This document shows positions 6,841 to 16,917 of a DNA stretch of 64,000 bases, in pieces. How positions within the stretch are numbered: the first letter of the stretch is position 1; every line of letters begins with the position of its first letter. This DNA comes from JAGIBJ01 sp032119595 (GTDB lineage Bacteria; Actinomycetota; Thermoleophilia; Solirubrobacterales; Solirubrobacteraceae). The notes under the pieces were generated by a model, which saw only the letters and a program-made list of their open reading frames with translations, was not told where the DNA came from and ran no database searches. The stretch is from NCBI GenBank assembly GCA_032119595.1, contig JAUMBQ010000004.1, positions 231,062 to 295,061 on the forward strand, given 5' to 3'. The position numbers and the translations under genes were made by a program.

Positions 6841-8601
6841 CTACTTCCAGGCCATCCAGCTGCGCGTCTGCACGACGTGCTTGGCCGGGGTGCCGTAGTA
6901 GCCCGCGATCTCCGTGTCGATCGTGACGGTCTGGGGGAACCACCGCCAGGGATTCGGCAGCGTCACCGTGCTGTGCGGCCGCCAGCCAAGGGAACTCTGC
7001 AGCGTCTTGCTCCAGGTCGTGATCCCGAACGTCTTCACGGTCACCGTCGTCTTGGTGGACGGGCGGATGTTGCCGTCTCTCGCAACCGGCTGCTGCTTCG
7101 TCGTCACCGTGCCGGCGGGCTTGGAGGAGGTGAACGGCGTGTTGAACGTGGCCGTCACGTAATCGGAGGCCGTGCCGATCGGGTCGTCCGGGCAGTTGGC
7201 CCAGGTGACGTCCGCGGTGAGGGCCGGGTCGTCGAGGATCTCGCCCTCGATTCGACCGGGTGTGGTCGGGATCACCGCTCGGGGATCGGCGATCGGATCG
7301 TAGGCGTAGACCGCGTTCTCGGCCGTCCTCACACCGGTCAGCGGATCGTGCAGGCCCTGTACCTCGCCCGTCACGAAGCCGGTGTCGCCGGCGAACAGTC
7401 GCGCGGCGTTGAAACCGCGGTTATGGCCGCCTGGGTCCGGAACCGGGCTGGTGAGGTCCGGCAGATTGGCGGCGGTCCCGCCGATCCCGAGCAGCGGAGC
7501 GATGTAGCCGCTCGCGAACGGACGGCGGCCCCACAGCCAGGTCTGGCCGGTCTCGCCGAGGTCAAAGACCGAGAGGTTGACCCTCGGGAAGGTGTTCGAA
7601 TTTGACGAGATCCATGGACCGTCAGCCGTGCGTTCGGCGTATACCGAGGTGTTGTCGTACGAGACCCCCCCGACCGCGTACTCCTTGTGGAGCAAAGTGC
7701 CGGTGTCGTTGACCGTCAGGAGGGACGGGAGGGTGCGTTCGGTCGTAATTCCGCCGTCGTAGCAATACGAAGCGGGGGCCCCGACGACCTCTTTGTGCGT
7801 CGTGCGAGACACAACGACCGGCGGTTGCCCCTTGGTCGTGAAGCCGATGGCGGTGCCGCCGTACGCGGCAACCCAACTGGAGTCGGTGCCGATGCGCGAG
7901 TCCGCAGGCCGCTTGGCGGGTGCCAGCGGGCGGCTCCATGTGATCGTCTGGCCGTCGGCAGTCGCGGATGCGGGCGCCACACCAGCTTGGAACAGCTTGG
8001 TGGTTCCCGACGCGAGGTCTCGGGTGTACGTGGCCAAGGCGCCATCGGTGTCGGCCGCGCCGAAGATGATCCCGGCGCCGCCGTTGATGAAGCGCGCCTG
8101 GCCGGCCAGCTTGAAGGCTTCGTCGCCCGACGGGAGCCAGGAGACGATCGTCGTGGTGCCGGCCGCGAGGTCGCGTACGTAGAGCGCGGTGCGAGTTCCG
8201 CCCTCTTGGCGGGGTCCGGAAAAGAGGACCTTGGTGCCATCGGCGCTGAGATCGATGCCCGCCCACCAATGCGAGTAGGAGGACTCGGAGTTCGACAAGA
8301 TCGCACCGTTCGCACCGTCGGCGCGCAGAACGGGCGTCGTGGTGTCGGACTCTCGGTCACGCAGGAAGTACGTGGTTCGGCCCGCAGTCGCCGCCGTGTC
8401 GGCAACGCTGGCGGGACCGGAGAAGAGCACGAACCGGCCGTCGCGCGTTGCGGTGGTCAGACGGGCGTCCGGGATGGGTGCTCCGTCGGCGCCGGTGGCG
8501 CGCGAAACGAGTTCACGAGCGGCGAGGGCGGTGGCGGGGACGGCGGAGGCGAGCGCTGCGCTGAGCAGCGAGCCGGCCAAAAGAGCGCGGTGAGCGTTCA
8601 T
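6841..8601 (-). CDS. Secreted PD40/TolB-like beta-propeller protein, paralogue A
   Basis: A 586-residue protein with an N-terminal signal peptide (MNAHRALLAGSLLSAALAS... to ALAA), so probably exported. The mature part has blade-like repeats such as TALYVRDLAAGTTTIVS, ATYTRDLASGTTKLF and TTYFLRDRESDTTTPVL, the pattern of PD40/TolB-like propellers. The last 100 residues form a separate beta-rich domain with TVTLPNPWRWFPQTVTIDTE. ATG 8601 is chosen because it opens the signal peptide; upstream frame is not protein-like. It lies 112 bp behind a close paralogue on the same strand. No catalytic motif is visible, and the ligand is unknown. Confidence 0.85.
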   Translation of the reverse strand: MNAHRALLAGSLLSAALASAVPATALAARELVSRATGADGAPIPDARLTTATRDGRFVLFSGPASVADTAATAGRTTYFLRDRESDTTTPVLRADGANGAILSNSESSYSHWWAGIDLSADGTKVLFSGPRQEGGTRTALYVRDLAAGTTTIVSWLPSGDEAFKLAGQARFINGGAGIIFGAADTDGALATYTRDLASGTTKLFQAGVAPASATADGQTITWSRPLAPAKRPADSRIGTDSSWVAAYGGTAIGFTTKGQPPVVVSRTTHKEVVGAPASYCYDGGITTERTLPSLLTVNDTGTLLHKEYAVGGVSYDNTSVYAERTADGPWISSNSNTFPRVNLSVFDLGETGQTWLWGRRPFASGYIAPLLGIGGTAANLPDLTSPVPDPGGHNRGFNAARLFAGDTGFVTGEVQGLHDPLTGVRTAENAVYAYDPIADPRAVIPTTPGRIEGEILDDPALTADVTWANCPDDPIGTASDYVTATFNTPFTSSKPAGTVTTKQQPVARDGNIRPSTKTTVTVKTFGITTWSKTLQSSLGWRPHSTVTLPNPWRWFPQTVTIDTEIAGYYGTPAKHVVQTRSWMAWK

Positions 8602-8713
8602 GCGTGGTGGGACCCTGGGTTCGTGGCTGGGAACACCACGGTGAATTGGACCGCCGAATCGTACCCAGTCACGATGCGCTGCGGACCGTATTCCGCGTGA
8701 GATGGCGCACGTC

Positions 8714-10441
8714 CTAGCGCCAGGCCTGCCAGCGGCGCGTCTGCTTGAGATGCGTCGCGGGCGCGCCGTTCGTGCCGGCGATCTCCGTGTCGATCGTGAG
8801 GCTCTGCGGGAACCACAGCCATGGGTTCGGGAGGGCGACCGGCGTCGGGGTGGCACCGCTTCCCGAGATGGTCTTGCTCCAGGTGGTCCAGCCGAACGTC
8901 TTGATCGTGATCGTGGTCTTGGTGGCCTGCCGGATGCCATCGACGGCCCCGCTGACCGTGACCGTGCCGGCCGACTTGGACGAGGTGAACGGCGTGTTGT
9001 ATTGGGCCTGTGCGTACTGGCTCGCGGTCCCGATTGGGAGCGTCGGGCAGCTGGCCCACAGGACCTCGGCGGTCACAGAGGGGCTGTCGGCGACCTCGCC
9101 GTCGACCGCCACCGGTGTGGTGGGTTCGGGCGTCGGGGTCGGCTCGGCGACTGGCGCGTACGCGTAGACCCCTTGGGTCACCGGCCCTCCGCGCGGGTAG
9201 TCGGCTTCGCTGGTCAGCACGCCGGTGTCACCCGCGAAGAAGCGGGCCGTGTCCGAACTGTGGATGCTGCTGAAGTACGGCAACTCGGGCAGGGTCTTTG
9301 GGCTCAGTCCCGGCAGGGTGATGGTGCCGACGTACGGTCCCGTCCCCGTGACGCCGGGGTTTGTGAGCGCCAAGGCCTGTTCACCGGTCTCACCGAGGTC
9401 GACGAGTCGCCGGTAGCTCTTGCCGTAGTCGCCGCCGATGCTCGTGTTGACCAGGTCGGCGGTCGCCGTCTTCAGGCTCCAGTCGTTTCGCCCGTTGCTC
9501 GAGAAACTGCTGTTGGAGCCGGTGTAGTTCATCCAGACGCGTGTCCCCGCGTCGGGGACGCGGACGTCGGCCACTTCGAGGCGATCCCAGCTCGCCGCGC
9601 CCGTTTCGCATGACGCGGCCGTCGCCGGGCGCTCCCGGACGATGGTGCGCGCCGTGAGGACTGGCGCCTGGCCCTTGATCGTGTACCCCACGCCGAATCC
9701 CGCGTACGAGGCAGGCCAGCCGGCCGGGTTCCCGCCGGAGCCGGCCGGCCGGGTGGCGGGTAGGAGGGGGCGGCGCCACGTGATCACGTCGCCGCGGGCC
9801 GTCGCCGAGCGCGGCGCGACGCCGGCGGCAAACAGCTCGGATGGCCCCGCCGGCAGGGCGCGAGTGTAGGTCGACGGGGTGCCGTCGCCGGCTTCGGCTC
9901 CGAAGAGGATTCCAGTACCGCCGTTGATGAACCGTGCGATACCGACGAGTTCTGAGGCCTCGTCACCCGATGGCAGCGTGGACACGACCGTGGTCGTCTT
10001 CGCGGTGAGGTCGCGCACGTAGAGTGCGGTGCCCGTGGCGCCGCCCTGCCGCGGTCCGGAGAAGAGCACCTTCGTGCCGTCGTCGCTGACGTCGCGACCG
10101 ACCCAGTTCTGCGTCGCCCAGTCGTTCTCGTTGAACCACACGACGCCGAATTCGCCGTCGGCGCGCAGGACCGGCGTCGTGGTGTTGGCGACCCGGTCGC
10201 GCAGGAAGAGGGTCCGACGGCTGTCCGGCTCCGCAGACGCAGCCTCGTTGTACGGACCCAAGAACAGGACGAAGCGGCCGTCACGCGTTGCGGTGGTCAG
10301 GACGCCGGACGAGAATGCGGCGCCGTCGGCGCCGGTCGCGCGGGAAACGAGTTCGGGAGCGGCAGCGGCGCTAGCGGGAGCGAGGGAGGCAATCGCTGCG
10401 CTGAGGAGTGAACTGGCGAGGAGCGCGCGGGAGGCGTTCAT
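8714..10441 (-). CDS. Secreted PD40/TolB-like beta-propeller protein, paralogue B
   Basis: A 575-residue paralogue of the next gene downstream, with the same order of parts: a signal peptide (MNASRALLASSLLSAA... to AAAA), ELVSRATGADGA, ALTTATRDGRFVLF-type strand, repeats such as TALYVRDLTAKTTTVVS, a Pro/Thr linker (PTPTPEPTT near residue 440) and the C-terminal domain VALPNPWLWFPQSLTIDTEI. The middle of the two proteins differs more than the ends. Upstream lies a 227-bp gap shared with the divergent GGDEF-EAL gene. Function unknown; surface binding or sensing is a guess. Confidence 0.85.
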   Translation of the reverse strand: MNASRALLASSLLSAAIASLAPASAAAAPELVSRATGADGAAFSSGVLTTATRDGRFVLFLGPYNEAASAEPDSRRTLFLRDRVANTTTPVLRADGEFGVVWFNENDWATQNWVGRDVSDDGTKVLFSGPRQGGATGTALYVRDLTAKTTTVVSTLPSGDEASELVGIARFINGGTGILFGAEAGDGTPSTYTRALPAGPSELFAAGVAPRSATARGDVITWRRPLLPATRPAGSGGNPAGWPASYAGFGVGYTIKGQAPVLTARTIVRERPATAASCETGAASWDRLEVADVRVPDAGTRVWMNYTGSNSSFSSNGRNDWSLKTATADLVNTSIGGDYGKSYRRLVDLGETGEQALALTNPGVTGTGPYVGTITLPGLSPKTLPELPYFSSIHSSDTARFFAGDTGVLTSEADYPRGGPVTQGVYAYAPVAEPTPTPEPTTPVAVDGEVADSPSVTAEVLWASCPTLPIGTASQYAQAQYNTPFTSSKSAGTVTVSGAVDGIRQATKTTITIKTFGWTTWSKTISGSGATPTPVALPNPWLWFPQSLTIDTEIAGTNGAPATHLKQTRRWQAWR

Positions 10442-10668
10442 GATGCGTGGTGACCTGAAGGTAGGTGGCCGGGGGCGCCAGTGGACGGCGCGAACACTAC
10501 CGAGATAGAGGCGTTTTGCAACGCTCCGGTTTCCTGGGTGCCGGAGAGGTGTGTCCAGTTGAACGGATCTGGCAAACTGCCGCTCAGGACGTCGTCCGTC
10601 CGTCGAGCCATCCGCTCTGCATACGTCCGGCGATCAAGAAACCAGTGCGACATACCGATCCCAGTCAC

Positions 10669-12666
10669 GTGGAGACGCTTCCCCCGGCATCCGCGCAAGC
10701 GCACGTGAAGTACGCCCGCACCCTGTCATTCGCCCTGGTCTTGCTGATCATGGGTGCGACCGTTGGCGTCGCCGAGCGGGCGAGGGGCATGGCTGATACC
10801 CGCCGTCAGGCGCAGGTTGAACTGCGTCGCGCGCAGGCTGCGAGTCAGCAGCTACGGGCGATTGCCGCCGAATCAGCCATGAGCGGTGACCTTGAAAGCG
10901 GGGGCGTTGGCACCGAGGGGTTCGAGGCCGGCAACGTGCTCGGAGCATCGATTGCCCGACTCAAGGATCTCGACGTGAAGGGGCCCGCAGCCGAGCGGCT
11001 GGAGCGTTCGATGAGCAGCCTGTACGACGGGCGAACCGCCGCGCTGCGCTTGGCGCAGGTGGCCGATGTCGCTGCCGGGCGCGCCGAGTTCTTCAGCAAG
11101 CTCGATCCGCTGCTCAAACAGATCATTGCCGACACCGACGCCCAGATGAAGGTCGAGGACCAGCGCGCGCGCAGCGCCACCACGATTGCTCGTGGGGTCC
11201 TCATTGGCGGCATCCTCTTCGGCCTGCTGGCACTGGGCCTCCTGGTGCGCCGGTTCGAGGCGGTGGCGCGCCAGAGTCGCGCCGAAATGATGTTGCGCCG
11301 CCAGGCCTTCACCGACGCGCTCACCGGGCTTCCGAACCGCGCTGCCCTCGAGCTGGCGCTTGCCGATCGCCTCCGCCAGACCCAGCCCTTGTCCGACGAG
11401 ACCGGAAGCGTGTCGTTGTCCGTTCCCGAGCCACAGCCGGTGGCTATGGCCCTGCTCGACGTTGACGACCTCAAGACGATCAACGACAGCCTCGGGCATG
11501 GTCGCGGCGACGAGCTGGTGCGCACCATCGCCGCCCGCATCGCCGCAACACTCGGCCCGCATGATCTCGTGACCCGTTTCGGCGGCGACGAGTTCGGCGT
11601 TCTTCTGGCTGATTCTTCGCCCGAGGAAGCGGTCAAGGAGATCGAGCGCGTGCTCCAGGCGATTCACCGCCCAGTGTTGCTCGGCGACCGCGATGTCCGC
11701 GTGACCGCGTCCGCTGGTGTCGCCGTCGGGCTCGACGTCGAGACGATCGTCCGCGACGCCGACATCGCGATGTATGCCGCCAAGGCCGGGGGCAAGGATC
11801 GCGTGTCGGTCTTTACGCAGTCGATGCGCGACGACGCCCTGGCGAACCTCGAGCTCACCGCCGACCTGCGCCGCGCGCTCACCCGCGACGAACTCTTCAT
11901 CGAATACCAGCCGATCGTCGATCTGCGCCACGGCCGGGTCGACGGCGTTGAGGCGCTCGTGCGCTGGATGCACCCGACGCGCGGACGCATGAACCCGCTC
12001 GAGTTCATCAGCCTCGCCGAGCGCACCGGCCTCATCGGTCCACTCGGCTGGTGGGTCATGCAAACGGCCTGCGCGCAGATGCGTGAATGGCTCGACGAGG
12101 GGTACGCGAGCCTCGGCCAGCATGTGTCGGTGAACGTCTCCCCGCTGCAGCTCGCCGAGCCTGAGATGGCGCGGCGGATCGCCCGGATCCTGCGCGAGAC
12201 GAAGCTTGATCCACGGCAGCTCCAGCTCGAGATCACCGAGAGCGTGCTCGTCGACCGACCCGAGGCGCTCGTCGCGGACCTCACCGAGCTGATGGCCCTC
12301 GGCGTGCGCATCGCGATCGACGACTTCGGCACCGGCCACTCGGTGCTTGCCTACCTCAAGGACCTGCCTGTCGACGTGCTCAAGATCGACAAGGCCTTCG
12401 TCGACGACATCGACCACGACGCCGGTCGCGCCCGCCTCACGCAGGGCATCGTGCAGCTCGCCCAAGCGCTCGATCTCTCGATCGTGGCCGAAGGGATCGA
12501 GACGGCACCGCAGGCCAGCCTGCTGCATGGCCTGGGCGAGATGCTCGGGCAGGGCTTCCTCTATTCGCGGCCGGTCTCGCCCGCGGTGGCCGGCCCGCTC
12601 CTGCGCGAGGGCAACTACGGCCCGACGGCGGAGAACGCCGACTTCAAGCGGCCGAGCGCCGCGTAG
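10669..12666 (+). CDS. Membrane GGDEF-EAL cyclic-di-GMP enzyme
   Basis: A bifunctional-type c-di-GMP turnover protein of about 665 residues. It has a membrane segment at about 15-33, a helical extracytoplasmic sensor stretch of about 140 residues, a second membrane segment (GVLIGGILFGLLALGLLV), then GGDEF and EAL domains. The cyclase motif is intact (RFGGDEF, about residue 305), and the phosphodiesterase signature is intact (VEALVRW, NVSPLQL, EITES, IDDFGTG, LKIDKAF, AEGIET). Either or both activities may be live. The start is tentative: GTG 10669 or GTG 10705; neither has a clear ribosome site or -10 box. A perfect hairpin follows the stop. Confidence 0.92.
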   Translation: METLPPASAQAHVKYARTLSFALVLLIMGATVGVAERARGMADTRRQAQVELRRAQAASQQLRAIAAESAMSGDLESGGVGTEGFEAGNVLGASIARLKDLDVKGPAAERLERSMSSLYDGRTAALRLAQVADVAAGRAEFFSKLDPLLKQIIADTDAQMKVEDQRARSATTIARGVLIGGILFGLLALGLLVRRFEAVARQSRAEMMLRRQAFTDALTGLPNRAALELALADRLRQTQPLSDETGSVSLSVPEPQPVAMALLDVDDLKTINDSLGHGRGDELVRTIAARIAATLGPHDLVTRFGGDEFGVLLADSSPEEAVKEIERVLQAIHRPVLLGDRDVRVTASAGVAVGLDVETIVRDADIAMYAAKAGGKDRVSVFTQSMRDDALANLELTADLRRALTRDELFIEYQPIVDLRHGRVDGVEALVRWMHPTRGRMNPLEFISLAERTGLIGPLGWWVMQTACAQMREWLDEGYASLGQHVSVNVSPLQLAEPEMARRIARILRETKLDPRQLQLEITESVLVDRPEALVADLTELMALGVRIAIDDFGTGHSVLAYLKDLPVDVLKIDKAFVDDIDHDAGRARLTQGIVQLAQALDLSIVAEGIETAPQASLLHGLGEMLGQGFLYSRPVSPAVAGPLLREGNYGPTAENADFKRPSAA

Positions 12667-12680
12667 GCGTACGCGCTCCT

Positions 12681-12704
12681 CCCGGTTCGAATGATCGAAC
12701 CGGG
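12681..12704. terminator. Hairpin between convergent genes
   Basis: Perfect 10-bp stem CCCGGTTCGA / TCGAACCGGG with loop ATGA, 14 bp after the GGDEF-EAL stop and 41 bp beyond the stop of the convergent gene. No T-run. Confidence 0.75.
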
Positions 12705-12745
12705 TCCGTTGCGGCTGCTCGCCGGGCGGACCGACGTCGCCAGCG

Positions 12746-13267
12746 CTACCTGCGGCTCGTCGGCGTCACGGTGAGGTCGGGTGTTCCGAAGCCCGGGCGC
12801 CGGTGGACCAAGAAGCTCTGGCCGCGCTGAAACTCCACCGCTCGAATGCGCGGCGCGCTGGCCAGGAGCTCGAGCAGGCCGTAGGCGAGCGACGCCCAAC
12901 CGGTGGCATAGGCGAACGGGCGCGAGGTCGTGAACCCAGCGATGACGGCGAGGGCGATGGCGGCCCAGACCACGGTCTCGACGATCAGTCGGCGGCGCAG
13001 GGCACGCTCAGGCAGGACCGACAACCCAGGCCTGGCTGCCGCGATCGAGCGGTCGGTGAGCCACCGACCGGGCGCGGGGATCGGGATACCTCGACGCGCG
13101 GCGACGAGGCCGAGCGGAACGAGGACCGCCAGCGCCGACGGGAGCGCGATCCACCAGTAGTTGCCGGCAGTTCCGGCGAAGAGTCCTGGGAACCCGGCGA
13201 CGATGAAGAGGACGCCGATCAGCGTTGAGAAGGCGCCGTTCAGCGCAGCGTAGGCGGAGAAGCGCAT
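12746..13267 (-). CDS. Small membrane protein, 173 aa
   Basis: I do not recognise the family. It has about four membrane segments: FSTLIGVLFIVAGFPGLF, YWWIALPSALAVLVPLGLVA, VETVVWAAIALAVIAGF and PFAYATGWASLAYGLLELL. Cytoplasmic loops are Arg-rich, and the tail is beta-prone (AVEFQRGQSFLVHRR). ATG 13267 is the natural start; the frame continues upstream over the PadR gene but is not protein-like there. It is divergent from PadR, with two dyad elements in between, and PadR regulators often control a neighbouring membrane protein or transporter, so it may be the target. Confidence 0.75.
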   Translation of the reverse strand: MRFSAYAALNGAFSTLIGVLFIVAGFPGLFAGTAGNYWWIALPSALAVLVPLGLVAARRGIPIPAPGRWLTDRSIAAARPGLSVLPERALRRRLIVETVVWAAIALAVIAGFTTSRPFAYATGWASLAYGLLELLASAPRIRAVEFQRGQSFLVHRRPGFGTPDLTVTPTSRR

Positions 13268-13330
13268 GCGATCGATACTCGCCGCCCCGGCGCGCCAGAT
13301 CACTTCGAGCGAGCGCCTACGCGCCGGAAA

Positions 13331-13348
13331 AAGCAGTCGCGACTGCTT
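13331..13348. promoter_or_regulatory. Perfect 18-bp palindrome in the PadR divergent region
   Basis: AAGCAGTCGCGACTGCTT is its own reverse complement. It lies 63 bp upstream of the small membrane protein start and 45 bp upstream of padR, suited to an operator for either gene. Confidence 0.6.
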
Positions 13349-13353
13349 CCGAT

Positions 13354-13378
13354 ATATCGTGATGCACTCAAACGATAT
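13354..13378. promoter_or_regulatory. Candidate PadR operator, ATATCGT-N11-ACGATAT
   Basis: Two perfect 7-bp inverted half-sites 11 bp apart, ending 15 bp before the padR start and overlapping the ribosome binding site (GAAGGAG). AT-rich dyads of this kind are typical PadR sites, so autorepression is likely. Confidence 0.65.
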
Positions 13379-13393
13379 GAAGGAGTAGCCCTC

Positions 13394-14215
13394 ATGGCTA
13401 CGCACGCATTTACCAATGAACCCAGCGACGGCCCTCGTGGCCGTTGCTATCCACGAGGCACCGAGCCCCGCCATGGTCATCCCGTGGCCGCCGCGCTCGA
13501 GCACCTCCAGCAGCACCCCATGGCCGGTGGACCCGGCGGCCGTCATGGTGGCCCGGGCCGTTTTGCCGGCGGCGGCCGCTTCGGCGGCCATCACGACCAC
13601 CCCGATCGCCCCGGTGGCGGTCCCTTTGGCGGAGGCCCCGGCTGGGGCGGACCGCCTTGGGGGCGGGGTCCGGGTGGCGGGCGCGGGCCCGGCGGGCGTG
13701 GCCCGGGTGGGCGCGGCGGCCGAGGGCCCCGCGCGGCCCGAGGCGACATCCGCGCCGGCATCCTCGTGCTGCTCGGCGAGGAGCCGATGCATGGCTACCA
13801 AGTTATGCGCGAGCTGGCGGACCGCAGCGGCGGCGTCTGGCGGCCGAGCCCCGGATCGATCTACCCGACGCTCCAGCAGTTGCAGGACGAAGGGTTGGTC
13901 TCCAGTGAGGAACAAGCTGGCGGACGCCGGCTCTTCTCGCTGACCGACGAGGGTCGCGCCGAGGTCGAGAAGCGCGCCGCCGACAAGGCCCCATGGGACG
14001 CCGTCTCAGACGACGCGTCGGTGCCGCAGATGGAACTGCGCAACCTGTTCTTCCAGGTGGCAGCGGCAAGTCGGCAGGTCGTGGAGGCCGGCTCCGATGA
14101 GCAGGTCGGCCAGGCCGCGAAGGTCCTCAAGGACGCGCGTCGCGCGCTCTACCGCATCCTCGCAGAGGATGACGAGGCCGAGTCCACCGCCGCAGACGAC
14201 GCCACGGCCTCGTAG
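13394..14215 (+). CDS. PadR-family regulator with Gly/His-rich N-terminal extension
   Basis: A 273-residue regulator. Residues from about 116 form the PadR winged helix (IRAGILVLLGEEPMHGYQVM, SPGSIYPTLQQLQDEGLV, GRRLFSLTDEGRAEVEKRA), followed by a helical dimerisation region and an acidic tail. The first 115 residues are low complexity, rich in Gly, Pro, Arg and His (GGRHGGPGRFAGGG, HHDHPDRPGGG), with RGG-like repeats. The start ATG 13394 has a good GAAGGAG ribosome site. A dyad over that site suggests autorepression. The divergent small membrane protein is the likely partner target. The gene ends in a strong terminator. Confidence 0.92.
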   Translation: MATHAFTNEPSDGPRGRCYPRGTEPRHGHPVAAALEHLQQHPMAGGPGGRHGGPGRFAGGGRFGGHHDHPDRPGGGPFGGGPGWGGPPWGRGPGGGRGPGGRGPGGRGGRGPRAARGDIRAGILVLLGEEPMHGYQVMRELADRSGGVWRPSPGSIYPTLQQLQDEGLVSSEEQAGGRRLFSLTDEGRAEVEKRAADKAPWDAVSDDASVPQMELRNLFFQVAAASRQVVEAGSDEQVGQAAKVLKDARRALYRILAEDDEAESTAADDATAS

Positions 14216-14234
14216 TCGCGTCGGCACCAGCACG

Positions 14235-14280
14235 ACTGAGGGCCCCGGCCCCGCATGACGCGGGGGCTGGGGCCCTCAGT
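14235..14280 (+). terminator. Strong hairpin terminator after padR
   Basis: The outer 12 bp ACTGAGGGCCCC / GGGGCCCTCAGT are perfect, extended by a GC-rich inner stem around loop ATGA. It also lies 45 bp past the end of the convergent citrate synthase gene and could serve both. Confidence 0.85.
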
Positions 14281-14324
14281 CGCTTGCGCCGGCTTTGCAG
14301 CCTGGCGCGGGAATTACAGCGTCT

Positions 14325-15665
<1,341 letters not shown>

Positions 15666-15804
15666 GTAGTTCTCCAGGTTCCCGTCTCTGACCGTCCTCC
15701 GTTCTAGCAGGCTTGTGTGTCCGGCGTGATCGCCCCGTGTCTAGAGCGTGACCGCCGTGGACGGTTGGGCGGGTTGCTGGACGCCAAGAGCGTCAGGCGT
15801 TCGC

Positions 15805-15836
15805 GCCGGGCCTCGCGCTGTTGAGCGAGGCCCGGC
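15805..15836 (-). terminator. Hairpin after the PfkB kinase
   Basis: Perfect 12-bp stem GCCGGGCCTCGC / GCGAGGCCCGGC with an 8-nt loop, 9 bp after the PfkB stop. No T-run follows on either strand. Confidence 0.75.
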
Positions 15837-15845
15837 ACCGCTGTT

Positions 15846-16784
15846 TTAGCGGCGCAGGTCGATCGTCGTCGCGTCGTCGAACTGCGTGATGGCCGCGAGT
15901 TCGCGCACGCGAGCGACGACCTCGTTGCCGGTGAGGCGGGCGACGCGGTCGGTGCCGAACTCCTCGACGTTGTGCGACGCGATGGCCGTGCCGTAGGCCA
16001 TGGCGCGGCGCAGGACTTCAAGCGTGACGGGGCGCTCGGGGTGCGCGGCCAGGTAGCCAACGAAGCCACCGGCAAACGAGTCACCGGCGCCGGTCGGGTC
16101 GGACACGGTGTGCAGCGGGTAGGCCGGGAGCCAGAAGCTGCCCTCGCGGGTGATTACGCCGGCGCCGTACTTGCCCTGCTTGGCAATCACGATCGACGGG
16201 CCGAGGTCGAGCAGGGCCTGCGCGGCCGACACGATGGTGCCCTTGCCCGTGAGGAGCTCGATCTCCTCGTCGTTGAGGATCACGCAGTCGACGCGCTTCA
16301 GCACCGCGAGGAGGTCGTCCTTGGCGATGTTGATCCAGAGATCCATCGAGTCCAGGGCGGTGAACGTGGCCTTGTCGCACTGCTCGAGCACCTTGAGCTG
16401 CAGCGACGGCTGGATATTCGCCAAGAAGAGCGTCTGGGCGTTCTTGGACGCCTCAGAGAGCTTGGGCTCGAACGTCTCGAACACGTTGAGCTGCGTGTCG
16501 AGCGTGTCCCGCGAGTTCATGTTGTCGTGGTAGCGGCCGGACCAGAAGAACGTCTTGCCACCGGCGACATGCTCGATGTCGGTCGTGTCGATGTTGTGGT
16601 TGGTGAGGACGGCTTCGTCCTCGGCGCTGAAGTCGTCGCCGACGACGCCGACGACGTGCACGTCGTCGAAGAAGCTGGCCGCGAGGGCGAAGTGGGTAGC
16701 GGCGCCGCCGAGCATCCGGTCGCGCTTTGCGGACGGAGTTTCGACAGCGTCGAAGGCGACGGATCCAACGACGGTAAGGCTCAT
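15846..16784 (-). CDS. PfkB-family carbohydrate/nucleoside kinase
   Basis: A 312-residue ribokinase-fold kinase that phosphorylates a sugar or nucleoside with ATP. The N-terminal substrate site contains GGAATHFALAAS, and the C-terminal signature DPTGAGDSFAGGF carries the catalytic Asp and anion hole. The ILNDEEIELLTG stretch is typical. The exact substrate is not decided by sequence. ATG 16784 is preceded by TACAGT 9 nt upstream, indicating a leaderless or nearly leaderless message; the frame upstream is not protein-like. It lies upstream of citrate synthase but ends in its own hairpin. Confidence 0.9.
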   Translation of the reverse strand: MSLTVVGSVAFDAVETPSAKRDRMLGGAATHFALAASFFDDVHVVGVVGDDFSAEDEAVLTNHNIDTTDIEHVAGGKTFFWSGRYHDNMNSRDTLDTQLNVFETFEPKLSEASKNAQTLFLANIQPSLQLKVLEQCDKATFTALDSMDLWINIAKDDLLAVLKRVDCVILNDEEIELLTGKGTIVSAAQALLDLGPSIVIAKQGKYGAGVITREGSFWLPAYPLHTVSDPTGAGDSFAGGFVGYLAAHPERPVTLEVLRRAMAYGTAIASHNVEEFGTDRVARLTGNEVVARVRELAAITQFDDATTIDLRR

Positions 16785-16793
16785 AAGCGCCGG

Positions 16794-16799
16794 ACTGTA
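16794..16799 (-). promoter_or_regulatory. -10 box TACAGT of the PfkB kinase
   Basis: TANNNT motif 9 nt before ATG 16784. Confidence 0.5.
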
Positions 16800-16917
16800 A
16801 CCGCCCGAGCCGGTGCGCCGCGACGCCGTCCGGCCCGCCTCGTAGCGTCGACGCCCGGGCCGTGCTGCCCCGCGTGGGTGCATCCGCGCCGATGTTCGCC
16901 GCCTTCCCGACGCCACT

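Noticed and set aside
12681..12704. GGTTCGAATGATCGAACC looks like the T-arm of a tRNA
   Set aside because: No acceptor, D-arm or anticodon arm surrounds it; it is a plain 10-bp hairpin placed as a terminator between convergent genes.
13268..13915. N-terminal extension of the small membrane protein through padR
   Set aside because: It would overlap the PadR gene on the other strand, and the extra residues are low complexity.
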